A stretch of 64,000 bases of DNA, taken from NCBI GenBank assembly GCA_041398665.1, contig JAWKUH010000011.1, positions 1 through 64,000 on the forward strand, written 5' to 3'. The notes under the pieces are model-generated. The model searched no databases. It saw nothing but the letters and a program-made list of their open reading frames with translations, and was not told where the DNA came from. Source of the stretch: Rohdeia sp041398665. GTDB taxonomy: Bacteria; Planctomycetota; UBA1135; GCA-002686595. Shown here one piece after another: positions 26,481-35,900 of the stretch (positions are counted from its first letter, which is position 1; each line of letters starts with the position of its first letter). Position numbers and translations under genes: made by a program.

Positions 26481-26760
26481 CTGCGTTCCAGCGCCGCGAA
26501 GCGGCGCCTTCGTGTTCTTCGTGTCCTTTCCTGTCGTTCCCTTCGTGTCGAAATTGCGTGGGCTTCGGCGCCGAAGGCGCCGAGCGCAGCACCTCGCGCA
26601 CATCTCGAGGCGCGGCGCGGCCTACCGGCCGCGCGACCATACAATTTCAACACTAAGAACCGAAGAGCAGAAGGAGGCCTCTCGCGGTCACGGTCCGTCC
26701 TTCCGTTCTTCTGATCTTGGTGTTGAAGGAGTTGGCGCCGCGGGCGCCGCGCGCCGGACG
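26481..26760. other. hairpin-rich, lower-GC spacer between the IS and mutL
   Basis: No gene is visible. The stretch begins with the hairpin GCGCCGC-GAA-GCGGCGC (26491-26507) and then a TTCGTGT-type repeated segment (26509-26550) noticeably poorer in GC than its surroundings, followed by CGGCGCC-GAA-GGCGCCG and the 30-bp inverted repeat at 26646-26727. These repeats resemble dispersed intergenic elements rather than a gene remnant. Confidence 0.45.
26646..26727. repeat. 30-bp imperfect inverted repeat downstream of mutL
   Basis: The arms 26646-26675 and 26698-26727 are complementary at 25 of 30 positions around a 22-base loop. The outer ends read TTCAACAC and GTGTTGAA. It lies directly after the mutL stop on the minus strand and could be its terminator, or a small non-autonomous mobile element. 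Confidence 0.6.
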
Positions 26761-28584
26761 TCAGCGACGGTGGAACGCCTTCTCGAGGTCGGCCAGCGTG
26801 AACTTCACGCGCGTGGGACGCGCGTGCGGACAGGTCTGCGAGTTCTCGAGCAGCTCCGCGCGTTCGAGCAGCGCACGGATCTCGTCGTCCGTGAGGCGGT
26901 CGCCGGCCATGATCGAGGAGCGACACGCCGTGCGGTGCAGCACCTCCTCCACCACGTCCTCGGCCTCGGGCAGTTCACCGTGCGCGACGAGGAAGCCCAC
27001 GACGTCGCGAACGATACCGACCGCGTCGGGGCGCTTCAGCAGCGCCGGCAGGCCCTGGACCGCGACGCTCGTCGGCCCGAACACCGACAACTCGATGCCG
27101 AGCCTCGCGAGACCGACGAGGTTCGACTCGATCAGCTTCACCTCGTCGCGTGCGAGTTCGACGACCTCGGGCACCAGCATCCGCTGCACCTCGATGCCGC
27201 CCGCGCGGAGCTGCGCGCGCAGGCTCTCCAGCGTCACTCGTTCGTGCAGGGCGTGCTGGTCGACGATCTCGAAGCCGTCGGGCAGTCCGCGCACGAGGTA
27301 CGTGCGATCGATCTGGAGGAAGGGACCCTCGATCCGGTCGTGCGACCGCCACGCGGCGTCCGCGGTCGCCGGGCGCTCGTCCCCGTCGCGCGCGCCGTCG
27401 AAGGCGTCGTCCGGGAGCAGCGTCGCGTCCGACATCGGCCGCTCCGCAACCTCGTCGCGCCGGTCGCGCGACGGCCTCATCTCGTAGACGCCCTCGGGAC
27501 GCGGCAGCCAACCCTGCGCGTCGCCGCGCGCCGGCGCCCAGTCCCCGCGCTTCTCGACGCGACGCAGGAGCGACTCGCCGGGCGTCGCGATGTCCGTGCG
27601 TGAGACGGCCTCGCGCAGGCGCGGGACGATCCAGCCGAACAGCGCGCGCTCGTCGCGGAAGCGCACTTCGCTCTTCGCGGGGTGCACGTTCACGTCGACC
27701 ATGGCGGGATCCATGTCGAGCGCCAGGAACGCCGCCGGCTGACGCCCGTCCTCGAGGAAGCCGCGGTAGCCCTCCTTGAGGACGCGCGAGAGCAGCTTGT
27801 CGCGCAGCGGCCGACCGTTCAGGAACCACATCTGCCGCGAGGCGTCGCGACGCGCGAATCGCGGCGGCGCCACGAGTCCGCGCAACGACAGGTTGCCGTG
27901 CTCCGCCGCGACGTCGACGAGCGCGTCGGCGAGTTCCGCCCCGAACGTCCGCCGCACGCGCGCGCGGAGGTCCATGTCGGTCCCGACGTCGTAGAGACGA
28001 GCGTCGCCGTGCGTCGCGACGAAGCCGACGCCGGGGTGCGCGAGTGCGAGGCGCTGGAGCAGGTCGAGACAGCGAGCGAGTTCGGTGCGCTCCGTCTTGA
28101 GGAAGCGCCGCCGCGCCGGCGTGTTGAAGAACAGGTCCCGCACCTCGACCGTCGTGCCGACGGGACAACCCGCCTCGCGCACGTCGAGGACGCGGCCTCC
28201 TTCGTTGACGACGCCGTGGCCCGTCGGCGCGCCCTGGGTGCGCGAGAGGATGCGGCAGCGCGCGACCGAGCCGATCGACGCGAGCGCCTCGCCGCGGAAG
28301 CCGAGCGACGCGATGTGGTCGAGGTCGTCGAGCTCGTGCAGCTTGCTGGTCGCGTGCGGCAGGAACGCGCGCTCGAGGTCCTCGCGCTCCATGCCGAAGC
28401 CGTCGTCGACGACGCGCACGAGTCGCGCACCGCCCTCCTCGAGGTCGACGCGCACGTGCGTCGCGCCCGCGTCGAGTGCGTTCTCGACGAGTTCCTTGAG
28501 CACCGACGCCGGTCGCTCCACCACCTCGCCGGCGGCGATCTGGTTGCGCACGAGTTCCGGGAGCTCGCGGATGCGCGGGGTCAC
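26761..28584 (-). CDS. mutL: DNA mismatch repair protein MutL with endonuclease motif
   Basis: A 607-residue MutL. The N-terminal GHKL ATPase shows 'LVENALDAGATHVRVDL', 'VDDGFGM' and 'SLGFRGEALASIGSV', then 'FNTPARRRFLKT' and 'VDVNVHPAKSEVRF'. The C-terminal dimerisation domain carries DQHALHERVTLE (near residue 441), a match to the DQHA(x)2E(x)4E metal site of nicking MutL proteins, plus 'ACRSSIMAGD' and 'CPHARPT' (usual CPHGRP). It should therefore nick the strand itself, as in bacteria without MutH. The GTG start overlaps the holA stop (GTGA). Confidence 0.95.
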   Translation of the reverse strand: MTPRIRELPELVRNQIAAGEVVERPASVLKELVENALDAGATHVRVDLEEGGARLVRVVDDGFGMEREDLERAFLPHATSKLHELDDLDHIASLGFRGEALASIGSVARCRILSRTQGAPTGHGVVNEGGRVLDVREAGCPVGTTVEVRDLFFNTPARRRFLKTERTELARCLDLLQRLALAHPGVGFVATHGDARLYDVGTDMDLRARVRRTFGAELADALVDVAAEHGNLSLRGLVAPPRFARRDASRQMWFLNGRPLRDKLLSRVLKEGYRGFLEDGRQPAAFLALDMDPAMVDVNVHPAKSEVRFRDERALFGWIVPRLREAVSRTDIATPGESLLRRVEKRGDWAPARGDAQGWLPRPEGVYEMRPSRDRRDEVAERPMSDATLLPDDAFDGARDGDERPATADAAWRSHDRIEGPFLQIDRTYLVRGLPDGFEIVDQHALHERVTLESLRAQLRAGGIEVQRMLVPEVVELARDEVKLIESNLVGLARLGIELSVFGPTSVAVQGLPALLKRPDAVGIVRDVVGFLVAHGELPEAEDVVEEVLHRTACRSSIMAGDRLTDDEIRALLERAELLENSQTCPHARPTRVKFTLADLEKAFHRR

Positions 28585-29696
28585 GACCTCACCCCCACGC
28601 CCCGCGCGCGCCAACGGATCGCGAGTGCGGTGAAGTGCTCGACGCCGACGTCGACACCGGTCGAACGCGCGTCGATCTCGAGGGCTCCGACGTCGTCGAG
28701 CATGCGCCTCCACTCGCGCGATCGCGGGCGCGCGTTCATGCGAGTGCGCCACGGACCGACGGCGTTCCCCGTCACACCCGCCGCTTCGAGCGCGTGCTCC
28801 GGCGACTCCCCCGCTTCGTGGGCCTCCGCGATCGCGAGTCCCTGTCGCACGGTGCGCCCGAGTTGCGAGAGCAGGATGGCCGAGAGTCCCGCGGCGTCCA
28901 CGAGCCGACTTCCGTCCTTCTGCTTCATGCCCGCGGCGAACAGGCCCGTGAGGTCCGCCAACGCGCGCGGGAGGTCGCCCGCGACGAGGTGGTCGGCGGC
29001 GTCGAAGGGGGAAGCACCGGCCTGCCAGTTGGCGGCCGCACGGACGTCCCCGGGACCCATCGCGCGGATGCGTTCGAGCTGCGCGTCGAGTGCACCGAGA
29101 TCGTTGCCCGTCGCGGCGGCGACGTAGAGGACGGAGCGCGGGTCGAGTCGCACGCCGAGCTCGCGCGAGCGTCGCACGAGCCAGGTGGCGAGCTCCGTCC
29201 GCATCGGATCGGGGTTCCAGGGCGGCGGGCTGTCGTACAGCTTGCGCACGGCGACGACGCGGTCCGCGCGCTTCACGATGCCGTTGTCCGCGCGCAGGCT
29301 CGGTGCGACGAGCAGCACCGCGCGCTCGGGCTCCGACCGATCGAGGAAGGCCGCGACCGACGCGGCGAGCGGAGCCTGGTCGCGCGCGGTCGCGCGCAGC
29401 TGCGCGTCGAAACCGCGCAGGACGAAGAGCTGTCGCGGTGCGAACATCGGCGGCGTCGCGAGCTCCGTCGCCACGTCGGACACGACGTCGCGGCCGTCGC
29501 CCGCGTCGCGGACGAGCACCTCGTAGTCGAGCTCCCTGGCTCGGGACGCGACGGCGTCCTGCACGCGCCTCGAGAAGTACTCCTCGTCGCCGCGGACGAC
29601 GATCGAACGCGGGACGAGCGTCCACCCCGGTACCTCGGCGAGGAGGGCGTCGACCTGTTCGATCGGCCCGGCGCTCTTCTTCTTCCGCTCGGTCAC
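28581..29696 (-). CDS. holA: DNA polymerase III subunit delta (HolA-like)
   Basis: A 371-residue clamp-loader delta subunit, which opens the beta clamp during loading. The opening strand 'SIVVRGDEEYFSRRVQDAV', the segment 'PPMFAPRQLFVLRGFD', the domain III stretch 'GNDLGALDAQLERIRAM' and the collar-like helix 'AILLSQLGRTVRQGLAIAE' fit HolA. Overall conservation is low, as is usual for this subunit. GTG 29696 follows the ubiA stop by nine bases, and the stop overlaps mutL. Confidence 0.78.
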   Translation of the reverse strand: MTERKKKSAGPIEQVDALLAEVPGWTLVPRSIVVRGDEEYFSRRVQDAVASRARELDYEVLVRDAGDGRDVVSDVATELATPPMFAPRQLFVLRGFDAQLRATARDQAPLAASVAAFLDRSEPERAVLLVAPSLRADNGIVKRADRVVAVRKLYDSPPPWNPDPMRTELATWLVRRSRELGVRLDPRSVLYVAAATGNDLGALDAQLERIRAMGPGDVRAAANWQAGASPFDAADHLVAGDLPRALADLTGLFAAGMKQKDGSRLVDAAGLSAILLSQLGRTVRQGLAIAEAHEAGESPEHALEAAGVTGNAVGPWRTRMNARPRSREWRRMLDDVGALEIDARSTGVDVGVEHFTALAIRWRARGVGVRS

Positions 29697-29705
29697 CGGA
29701 GGAGT

Positions 29706-30560
29706 CTACGCGAGATCGGCGACGACGCCGGCGAGCAACGCGACGCCGACCCAACCGTTCGCTGTGAAGAAGGCTGCGTCGACCCTGGACAGGTCGTCGG
29801 GACGCACGATGCGGTGTTGCCAGACCAGCAGTGCCGCGCCTGCGGCCAGCGCGAGCCAGTACCACGTTCCGAGTTCGGCACGCGCACCGAAGGCCGCGAG
29901 CGCCGCCACCGTGACGACGTGCAGGAGCACCGAGACGCGGAGGGCGGTGCTCGTACCGAAACGTGCCGGGACGGAGTGCAGCCCGCGCTCGCGGTCGAAC
30001 TCCGCGTCCTGACAGGCGTAGATCAGGTCGAAGCCCGCGACCCACGTCGCGACGGCGAACGCCAGGAGCAGCGGGACGGCGACGTCGCCGTCGGGAGCGC
30101 CCCGCACCGCGACCCACGCACCGAGCGGCGCGAGCGCGAGCGACGCGCCGAGCCAGAGGTGCGCGGCGGCGGTGAAGCGCTTCGCGAAGGAGTAGCCGAC
30201 GAGGACGGCGAGCACCGGCGGCGCGAGCGCGCCGCACCACGGACCGAGGAACCAGGCCGACGCGAGGAACGCGGCGCCCGAACCGATCGCGAGCATCGAC
30301 GCTCCGCGCGGCGAAACGGCGCCTCGCGGGATCTCGCGCGACGCCGTGCGCGGGTTCTGCGCGTCGAGGCGCCGGTCGACGTAGCGGTTGGTCGCCATCG
30401 CACAGGTTCGGGCGGTGACGGCGCACACGACGATCCACGCGAGACGATCGAGCGCCGGGACGCCGGCGGCGGCGACCCACGCCGACACGAGGGCGAAGGG
30501 CAGCGCGAAGATCGAGTGGCTGAACTTCACGAGCCCGAGGAGGTCGCGCGCGGACGTCAT
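29706..30560 (-). CDS. UbiA-like polyprenyltransferase (menaquinone biosynthesis, MqnP-like)
   Basis: A 284-residue membrane prenyltransferase with about eight helices. The first Mg-diphosphate site is NRYVDRRLD (N-x3-D-x3-D, near residue 57) and the second is 'DLIYACQDAEFDRERGLHS' (D-x3-D, near 182). These fit the UbiA-like branch that, in futalosine-pathway bacteria, prenylates the naphthoate precursor (MqnP). Its overlap with ubiX (ATGA) and the presence of ubiE in the same operon support a menaquinone role; no mqnA-E genes are in the window. Confidence 0.85.
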   Translation of the reverse strand: MTSARDLLGLVKFSHSIFALPFALVSAWVAAAGVPALDRLAWIVVCAVTARTCAMATNRYVDRRLDAQNPRTASREIPRGAVSPRGASMLAIGSGAAFLASAWFLGPWCGALAPPVLAVLVGYSFAKRFTAAAHLWLGASLALAPLGAWVAVRGAPDGDVAVPLLLAFAVATWVAGFDLIYACQDAEFDRERGLHSVPARFGTSTALRVSVLLHVVTVAALAAFGARAELGTWYWLALAAGAALLVWQHRIVRPDDLSRVDAAFFTANGWVGVALLAGVVADLA

Positions 30561-31228
30561 CGCGCGTCGTCCTCGCCCGGTGTCGCGCCCCGCTCGCGCG
30601 GCGGCTCGAGCTCCCCCTTCCAGCGCGCGCCGACGCGGTGCTCGAACCGCAGGGCGTCGAGCACCTTCCCGACGACGTGCCCGACGAGGTCGTCGACGCT
30701 GCGCGGATGGTGGTAGAAGCCCGGCATCGCGGGGAGCACGACGGCTCCGAGGCGCGCGAGTCGCAGGAGGTTCTCGAGGTGGATCTCGGAGAGCGGCGTC
30801 TCTCGCGGCACGACGACGAGCGGTCGGCGCTCCTTGAGGGCGACATCGGCCGCGCGCTCGACGAGGTTCGACGAGAACCCGACCGAGACGCGCGCGAGCG
30901 TCCCCATCGAGCACGGACAGAGCACGACGCCGTCGGTCAGCGCCGTCCCCGACGACGGCGGCGCTTCGACGGCTCCGGGCACGAAGGCTCGCACGTGGGC
31001 CGCGGCGTCCGACCCGAACCAGTCCGCGACGGCGCCCGGGAGCCCTTCCCCGCGCACTCCGACGTCGACGCCCAGTTCGTGGCGCAACACCTTGCAGCCC
31101 GCTTCGGTGATCGAGAGCGAGACGTCCGCCCCGGCGTGCACGAGTTCGCGCACCAGGCGGTCGGCGTAGACGTGGCCGCTGGCGCCGGTGAGGCCGACGA
31201 AGACCCTGCGTCGCGGTGAGTCGGACAT
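30557..31228 (-). CDS. ubiX: UbiX-like flavin prenyltransferase
   Basis: A 223-residue flavoprotein that prenylates FMN to make the cofactor of UbiD-type decarboxylases. It has 'VFVGLTGASGHVYADRLV' (FMN phosphate loop), 'DGVVLCPCSMGTLARVSVGFS' split here around the SMGTLA element, and 'RPLVVVPRETPLSEIHLENL', the dimethylallyl-phosphate and catalytic Glu region. An insert of about 15 residues follows position 75. In the futalosine route it would serve the MqnL (UbiD-like) decarboxylase. It starts 26 bases after the CPBP protease gene. Confidence 0.9.
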   Translation of the reverse strand: MSDSPRRRVFVGLTGASGHVYADRLVRELVHAGADVSLSITEAGCKVLRHELGVDVGVRGEGLPGAVADWFGSDAAAHVRAFVPGAVEAPPSSGTALTDGVVLCPCSMGTLARVSVGFSSNLVERAADVALKERRPLVVVPRETPLSEIHLENLLRLARLGAVVLPAMPGFYHHPRSVDDLVGHVVGKVLDALRFEHRVGARWKGELEPPRERGATPGEDDAR

Positions 31229-31253
31229 GGAACGGTGAGTGGACGGACGGCCG

Positions 31254-32072
31254 TCAGTCGAGCACGCCGGGGCCGGCGCCGAGGAGCAGAGCGAGGTTGA
31301 ACAGACCGTGGCTCCAGGCGGCGACGCCGAAGCCCCTCCACTGGAACACGAGGCCGAGGAGACAACCCCCGAGGAAGCGCCAGGAGAAGGTCGCGCCGTC
31401 GAAGGGCTCGCCCTGCCCGCCGACCAGCGCGGAGAGGACCTGGAGGTGGAAGGCGGCGAAGAGCGCGGCGGCGCCGACGATCGCCAGGGACTCGCCCGCG
31501 ACGTGCGCGGCGCGCGCCGGCGCCCCGAGGAACGAGAGCGACGCGCGGAACAGGACGAAGCACAGCCCGATCGCCCCCACGCGGAAGACGAGCTCCTCGA
31601 AGAAGGCCCCGCCCGCCACGAGCGCTCCCGCGTCCAACGACGGAGCGATCGAGCCGGGGGCGACGCCGTGACCGAGGTCGACGTGGGTACTGCCGAGGAG
31701 GCGGTGCGACCAGATCAGCGCGGGACCGAGCGCGAGAGCGACGACCGCGCCCTCGACGAGCTGACGCAGGACGCGCGGCGCGACGTGCTCCTCCTCGGAA
31801 CGAGCGACGCGCACGGCCACGACGAGCGCTGCGAGCGTCGCTGCGAGCAGCACGAACTGCCGGACCGGATCCGCCGCGGGCCCGAACCAGGCGAGCGGCA
31901 GGGTGAGGATCCGCTCCGCCGTGTTGCGGACCGTCCCGTCCATGCGGTGCACGCCCCACTCGTAGAGGAGGGCGAGCGGCGCGGCCGCGAGGAAGCCGAC
32001 GGACAGCGAGGGGTGTCGCGAGGGCTCGAGCTCTCCACCACGCTCGTGGGGCGACGCGTCGCCGCGACTCAC
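31254..32072 (-). CDS. CPBP family intramembrane glutamic endopeptidase
   Basis: A 272-residue membrane protein with about seven helices and the Rce1/CPBP protease motifs: 'GAFFEELVFRVG' (E-E-x3-R, near residue 159), 'ALFAAFHLQVLS' (F-x3-H) and 'WSHGLFNLALLL' (H-x3-N). Family members cleave within membranes; in bacteria their substrates are mostly unknown. The GTG start overlaps the ubiE stop (GTGA). Its place inside a menaquinone operon may simply reflect dense packing. Confidence 0.85.
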   Translation of the reverse strand: MSRGDASPHERGGELEPSRHPSLSVGFLAAAPLALLYEWGVHRMDGTVRNTAERILTLPLAWFGPAADPVRQFVLLAATLAALVVAVRVARSEEEHVAPRVLRQLVEGAVVALALGPALIWSHRLLGSTHVDLGHGVAPGSIAPSLDAGALVAGGAFFEELVFRVGAIGLCFVLFRASLSFLGAPARAAHVAGESLAIVGAAALFAAFHLQVLSALVGGQGEPFDGATFSWRFLGGCLLGLVFQWRGFGVAAWSHGLFNLALLLGAGPGVLD

Positions 32073-32758
32073 GACGTCGCGGCCTCCCCGACGCGCCCGA
32101 CGTGCAGCGCCGCCGCACCGAGTCCCAGGACCTCGTGGCGCGCCTCCACGAGCCCGGCGCGCCGCATGTCCTCCTCGAGCTCGTCCGGCGAGGGCCAGGC
32201 GAGCACGGTATCGGGCAGGTAGCGGTACGCCTCGCGATCGCCGCTCACGACGCCGCCGACGACGGGCAGCACGCGCGTCATGTAGCCGACGTACACCGAC
32301 CGCCATGGTCCGCGCGCGGGGAGGGAGCACTCGAGGACGGCGACGATCCCGCCGGGCCGCGTGACGCGCGCCATCTCGCGCAGGCCGTCGACGCGGTCCT
32401 CGAGGTTGCGCAGCCCGAAGGCGATCGTGGTCGCGTCGAACGCGGCGTCGCGGAACGGCAGGCGCAGCGCGTCGCCGCGCACCAACCGGCTCGCTCCCTC
32501 CTTCGTCCTCGCGCGGGCCAGCATCGCTCCGGCGAAGTCGACGCCGTGGGCGCGCATGCCGTGGCTCGCGAGGACGACCGTCGAGTCCCCCGTCCCGCAG
32601 CACACGTCGAGCACGCGGCCGCAGCCGGCGTCCCGCAGGAGGCGCGCGGTCCGGCGACGCCATCCCCGGTCGATGCCGAGCGAGAGGACGTGGTTGAGGA
32701 GGTCGTAGCGCGGAGCGATGCGATCGAACATCGCGCGCACGCGGGCGGCAGCGGGCAT
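32069..32758 (-). CDS. ubiE: demethylmenaquinone methyltransferase (UbiE/MenG)
   Basis: A 229-residue class I SAM methyltransferase that carries out the last methylation in menaquinone (or ubiquinone) synthesis. The entry 'MFDRIAPRYDLLNHVLSLGID' is cut here at its core FDRIAPRYDLLNH, the SAM site is 'VLDVCCGTGDSTV' (near 48), and 'TIAFGLRNLEDRVDGLREM' (the FGxRN motif) is diagnostic of UbiE. It ends 'GLGAAALHVG', like G-I-A-A-I-H-x-G. It is the first gene of a six-gene minus-strand operon. Confidence 0.93.
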   Translation of the reverse strand: MPAAARVRAMFDRIAPRYDLLNHVLSLGIDRGWRRRTARLLRDAGCGRVLDVCCGTGDSTVVLASHGMRAHGVDFAGAMLARARTKEGASRLVRGDALRLPFRDAAFDATTIAFGLRNLEDRVDGLREMARVTRPGGIVAVLECSLPARGPWRSVYVGYMTRVLPVVGGVVSGDREAYRYLPDTVLAWPSPDELEEDMRRAGLVEARHEVLGLGAAALHVGRVGEAATS

Positions 32759-32999
32759 GGTCGTGACCGCGCGACAGGTGGTTCGTCGCGCGGCGCCGCG
32801 ATCATCGTGCGCGGGACCGGGCCGCGCGAGTGCGGTCGCGGATTTCGTCGCGTCGACGAACGGGTGGACGGAACGGGGCCGCGTCCTCGCGGACGCGGCC
32901 CCTCGTTCGGTCCCGGACCGCGGCGCGCGCCGCGTCCGGGCTCACCGGCGCAGTGTCACCGGCGCAGTGTCACCTGCGCAGTGTCACCTGCGCCACATG
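32759..32999. other. intergenic region upstream of ubiE and downstream of the propeller lipoprotein
   Basis: About 240 bases between two minus-strand transcription units. The inverted-repeat-like GGCCGCG(T/G) segments near 32878-32905 may terminate the upstream gene, and the 14-bp tandem repeat lies at its right end. I find no TANNNT hexamer at a convincing distance from the ubiE start. Confidence 0.3.
32947..32988. repeat. 14-bp tandem repeat, three copies
   Basis: GGCGCAGTGTCACC occurs at 32947-32960 and 32961-32974, then TGCGCAGTGTCACC at 32975-32988, with a decayed fourth copy up to the stop codon of the 33000-36218 gene. Confidence 0.85.
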
Positions 33000-35900
33000 T
33001 CACTGTCGCCAGTAGTCGCCCAGGCAGACGACGCCCTGGGCCGCGACGGACTGCGTCCCGGTCGTCGTCACGTCGACGTCGAGCTTGGGATAGCCCGCCT
33101 TGACCTGGAACACGTCGATGACGCCCTTGTCCTCGATCGCGGCGAACATGAACGTCGGCGTGCTGGCCGGGACGAAGGTCGGTCCCGGCAGGACGCGGTA
33201 GACGTTCTTGCCGTTGACCGGTGCCGGAGCACCCGCGGCGCTGTAGTCCGTGATTGGGTTGGCAGCACCGCCGGCGATGTTGAGCATCGAGTCGAACGAG
33301 ATGTCGACGGGGACGCCGGAGAGCTGGCTCTCGTTCAGCGAGATGAACACGTCGAGGTCGAGCGCCCGCGAGGTGAGGTTCACGATCGCCGTGACCGGGA
33401 TCTGACCCGTCACCGTGCTCGTGACCCGGAGCTGGCTCAACGCCCCCTCGTTCGTGCCGATCGGCTGCTGGGTCGTCGTGTTGATCGGGTTGCGGTGGGC
33501 GACCCAGACGGCGCCCGTCAGGTACGAACGGTCCAGCATGATGCGCTTCGGCGACTCGAAGCGCTGGGTCGCCTGACCGATCAGGCTGTCCGGACCCCAA
33601 CCGCCTTCGCCGTCCGGGCCGGACTCGAAGACCGAGACCGAGCCGTCCTTGCACAGGACGAAGGCGAAGTAGGTGTTGCGCTGCGTCGCGAAGTTCGGGA
33701 CGTGGCGCGGTCCGACCGCGACGTCGACCGGTTGGGCCGGCAGGCCGCCGACGGTCTTGCGGACCTCGAGGTCGTAGGCGCGGATGATCGAGATCGAGTT
33801 GTCGCCCTCGTTGCAGACGAGGATGTCCTCGTTGTCGGGCTGCCAGACGATCGCGTTCGGGAACGGACCGACGTCGATGGTCTTGAGGATCTTGTTGAAG
33901 GTCGTCGAGCGCGGATCGATGTCGATGAACGTGACCTGGTTCGCGATCCGGTTCGTGACGGCCAGGATGTCGAGGTTGGGCGACATCGCGAGGTTCGTCG
34001 GGTCCGCGACCTTGATGCGGTCGAGGACCGTCATCCGGTTCGAGTTGAGGACGACGATCTCGCCGCTGTTGTTGAGCTTGTCGGCGACGTAGAGGAAGTG
34101 GCCGACCTGCTGCCGCATCATGTACGGGTTGCAGAGCGTGATGTCCGACTGCGGACGGCTCGGCCCGACGAACCAGCAGTTCTGCGTGCCGATGAACAGC
34201 CCGTTCGGCGGAATGTTCTGCGACGGGTTGCCGAACGGGTTGCCGAACGTCGACAGCAGGTTCTGGAACCCGGGCGCCCCGAAACCGCCGAGCGCCTGCG
34301 GGAGGTCGTCGATCGACGTCGGCTCCTGCGCCTCGATGAAGGGCGAGATGCACAGCGGCGGGAAGACCAGCGGCGGGGGGTTCGGGTGCGGCGCGATCGA
34401 GATCAGGTTGCCCGTGCCCGGGGGCAGGGTGCTGAACTGACCGGGCTGGACCGGAGCCACGCTCGTCCCCGCGATCGTCACCGTGGGGTTCTTGAGACCC
34501 GACGAGGCGCACGCGTTCGGGTTGCCGGCCTGGCATCCCAGCGGCGGCGGCGCGTTGTTGTAGATCGTGTCGAGCGAGTGACCGACGGCGATGTCGAACA
34601 CGCTCGCGATCTTGGGCGCCGCGACGAGGCGCGTGTCGAGCACGCTGTTGCGCGCCAGGGTCATCGCACCGGAGGACCCGCCGTTGAACGTGCAGTTCCC
34701 GATGAAGAGCTTCGGCGTCAGCGCCGCGCCGTTCTGGAGGAGGTTCGGGTTGAGCGGCCAACGCGAGTTGCCCGTCTTCCACGGGTTGTTCGAGTCGAAG
34801 GCCGGCGAACCGGTCCCCTGACCGAAGCCGTTGAGGTCGAGCACCGACATACCGGCCGGGTTCTTCCGACCGACGTAGATGACGTCGGGGAGGACCGGGG
34901 CGTTCGCGATGACGCGGCCCGAGCCGGCGACGAAGAACGTCGACGCGGGCGCGGTGTTCATGTTGCCCGAGATGTCGGAGACCGTGTCGTCGGCCACGCG
35001 CATGTCGACGCGGCTGTACTCGCTGCAACCGTTCGCCGACGAGTCGCTGCCCGGGAACGAGTACGCCGGGATCATCGTGACGCGCGTCAGGTTGTACGGC
35101 GACGCGAAGCGCACCTTGTACTGCATCGTCGTCAGGAAGTCCGGCGGGCCGAACGTCATCTGGAACGCCGAGCCGTACTCGAAGTTGTTCGACGCCTTGT
35201 CGAACGTGCCGAGCGTCGCGGGCTGCACGGGCTCGGTGAACTCGATCTCGATCGTCGTGGCGGGGTCGACGTCCTCGGAGCCGTTGCCCGGCGTGATGCG
35301 GGGCACCGTGTTGAGGCCGATCTGCTGCGTCGCGACCCGCGGCGGCGCCGTGTCGTCACCGACGGTCGAGCTGGCGACCGCGTCGAACGCCAGGAACTGG
35401 CCCGTCGTGCTGCGCACGCCGGTCGACGCCACGACCTTGATCTGGCGACCGACGGGGAAGGCGTCCGGGGTCGAGAGGTCGTCGTCGTCGTCCGCGACGA
35501 AGACGAGCGTCCGGTCGTTGAAGAGGTTCGAGGCGTAGGAGTACGCCGACGTCGTCCCGGGGAAGCCGAGGCCGCTCTGGTCGAGGAGCTCGGGCACGCC
35601 GTTGGCGTCGAGCTGGACCCACTGCTCGAGATCGTGGAGGCCGCTCGCCTGGACCGTCTTGCTCGGCGTCATGCCGTTGATGAAGACGCGGCCGCTGACG
35701 TTCTCCGTCGTGTTCGACGCGGGGTCGTACGCGACGATCGAGAGCGTCGTCGAGAGGAAGTTGTTCGTGACCGCCGACGGCGACAGGTCGAGCACCGAGT
35801 CGAGCGCGATGTCCTGCGTGAAGCGGACCGCGACGAAGTGGTTGCCCTCGAAGCCGTTGGGGAGCACCGCCTCGTCGTCCCACTGGGCCGGCGGGAGGAT

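Noticed and set aside
25028..26760. The IS and its right flank as part of a larger composite transposon or genomic island
   Set aside because: Genes on both sides (RNase Z-like, mutL operon) share the base composition and packing of the rest of the window, and no second IS copy or integrase is present.
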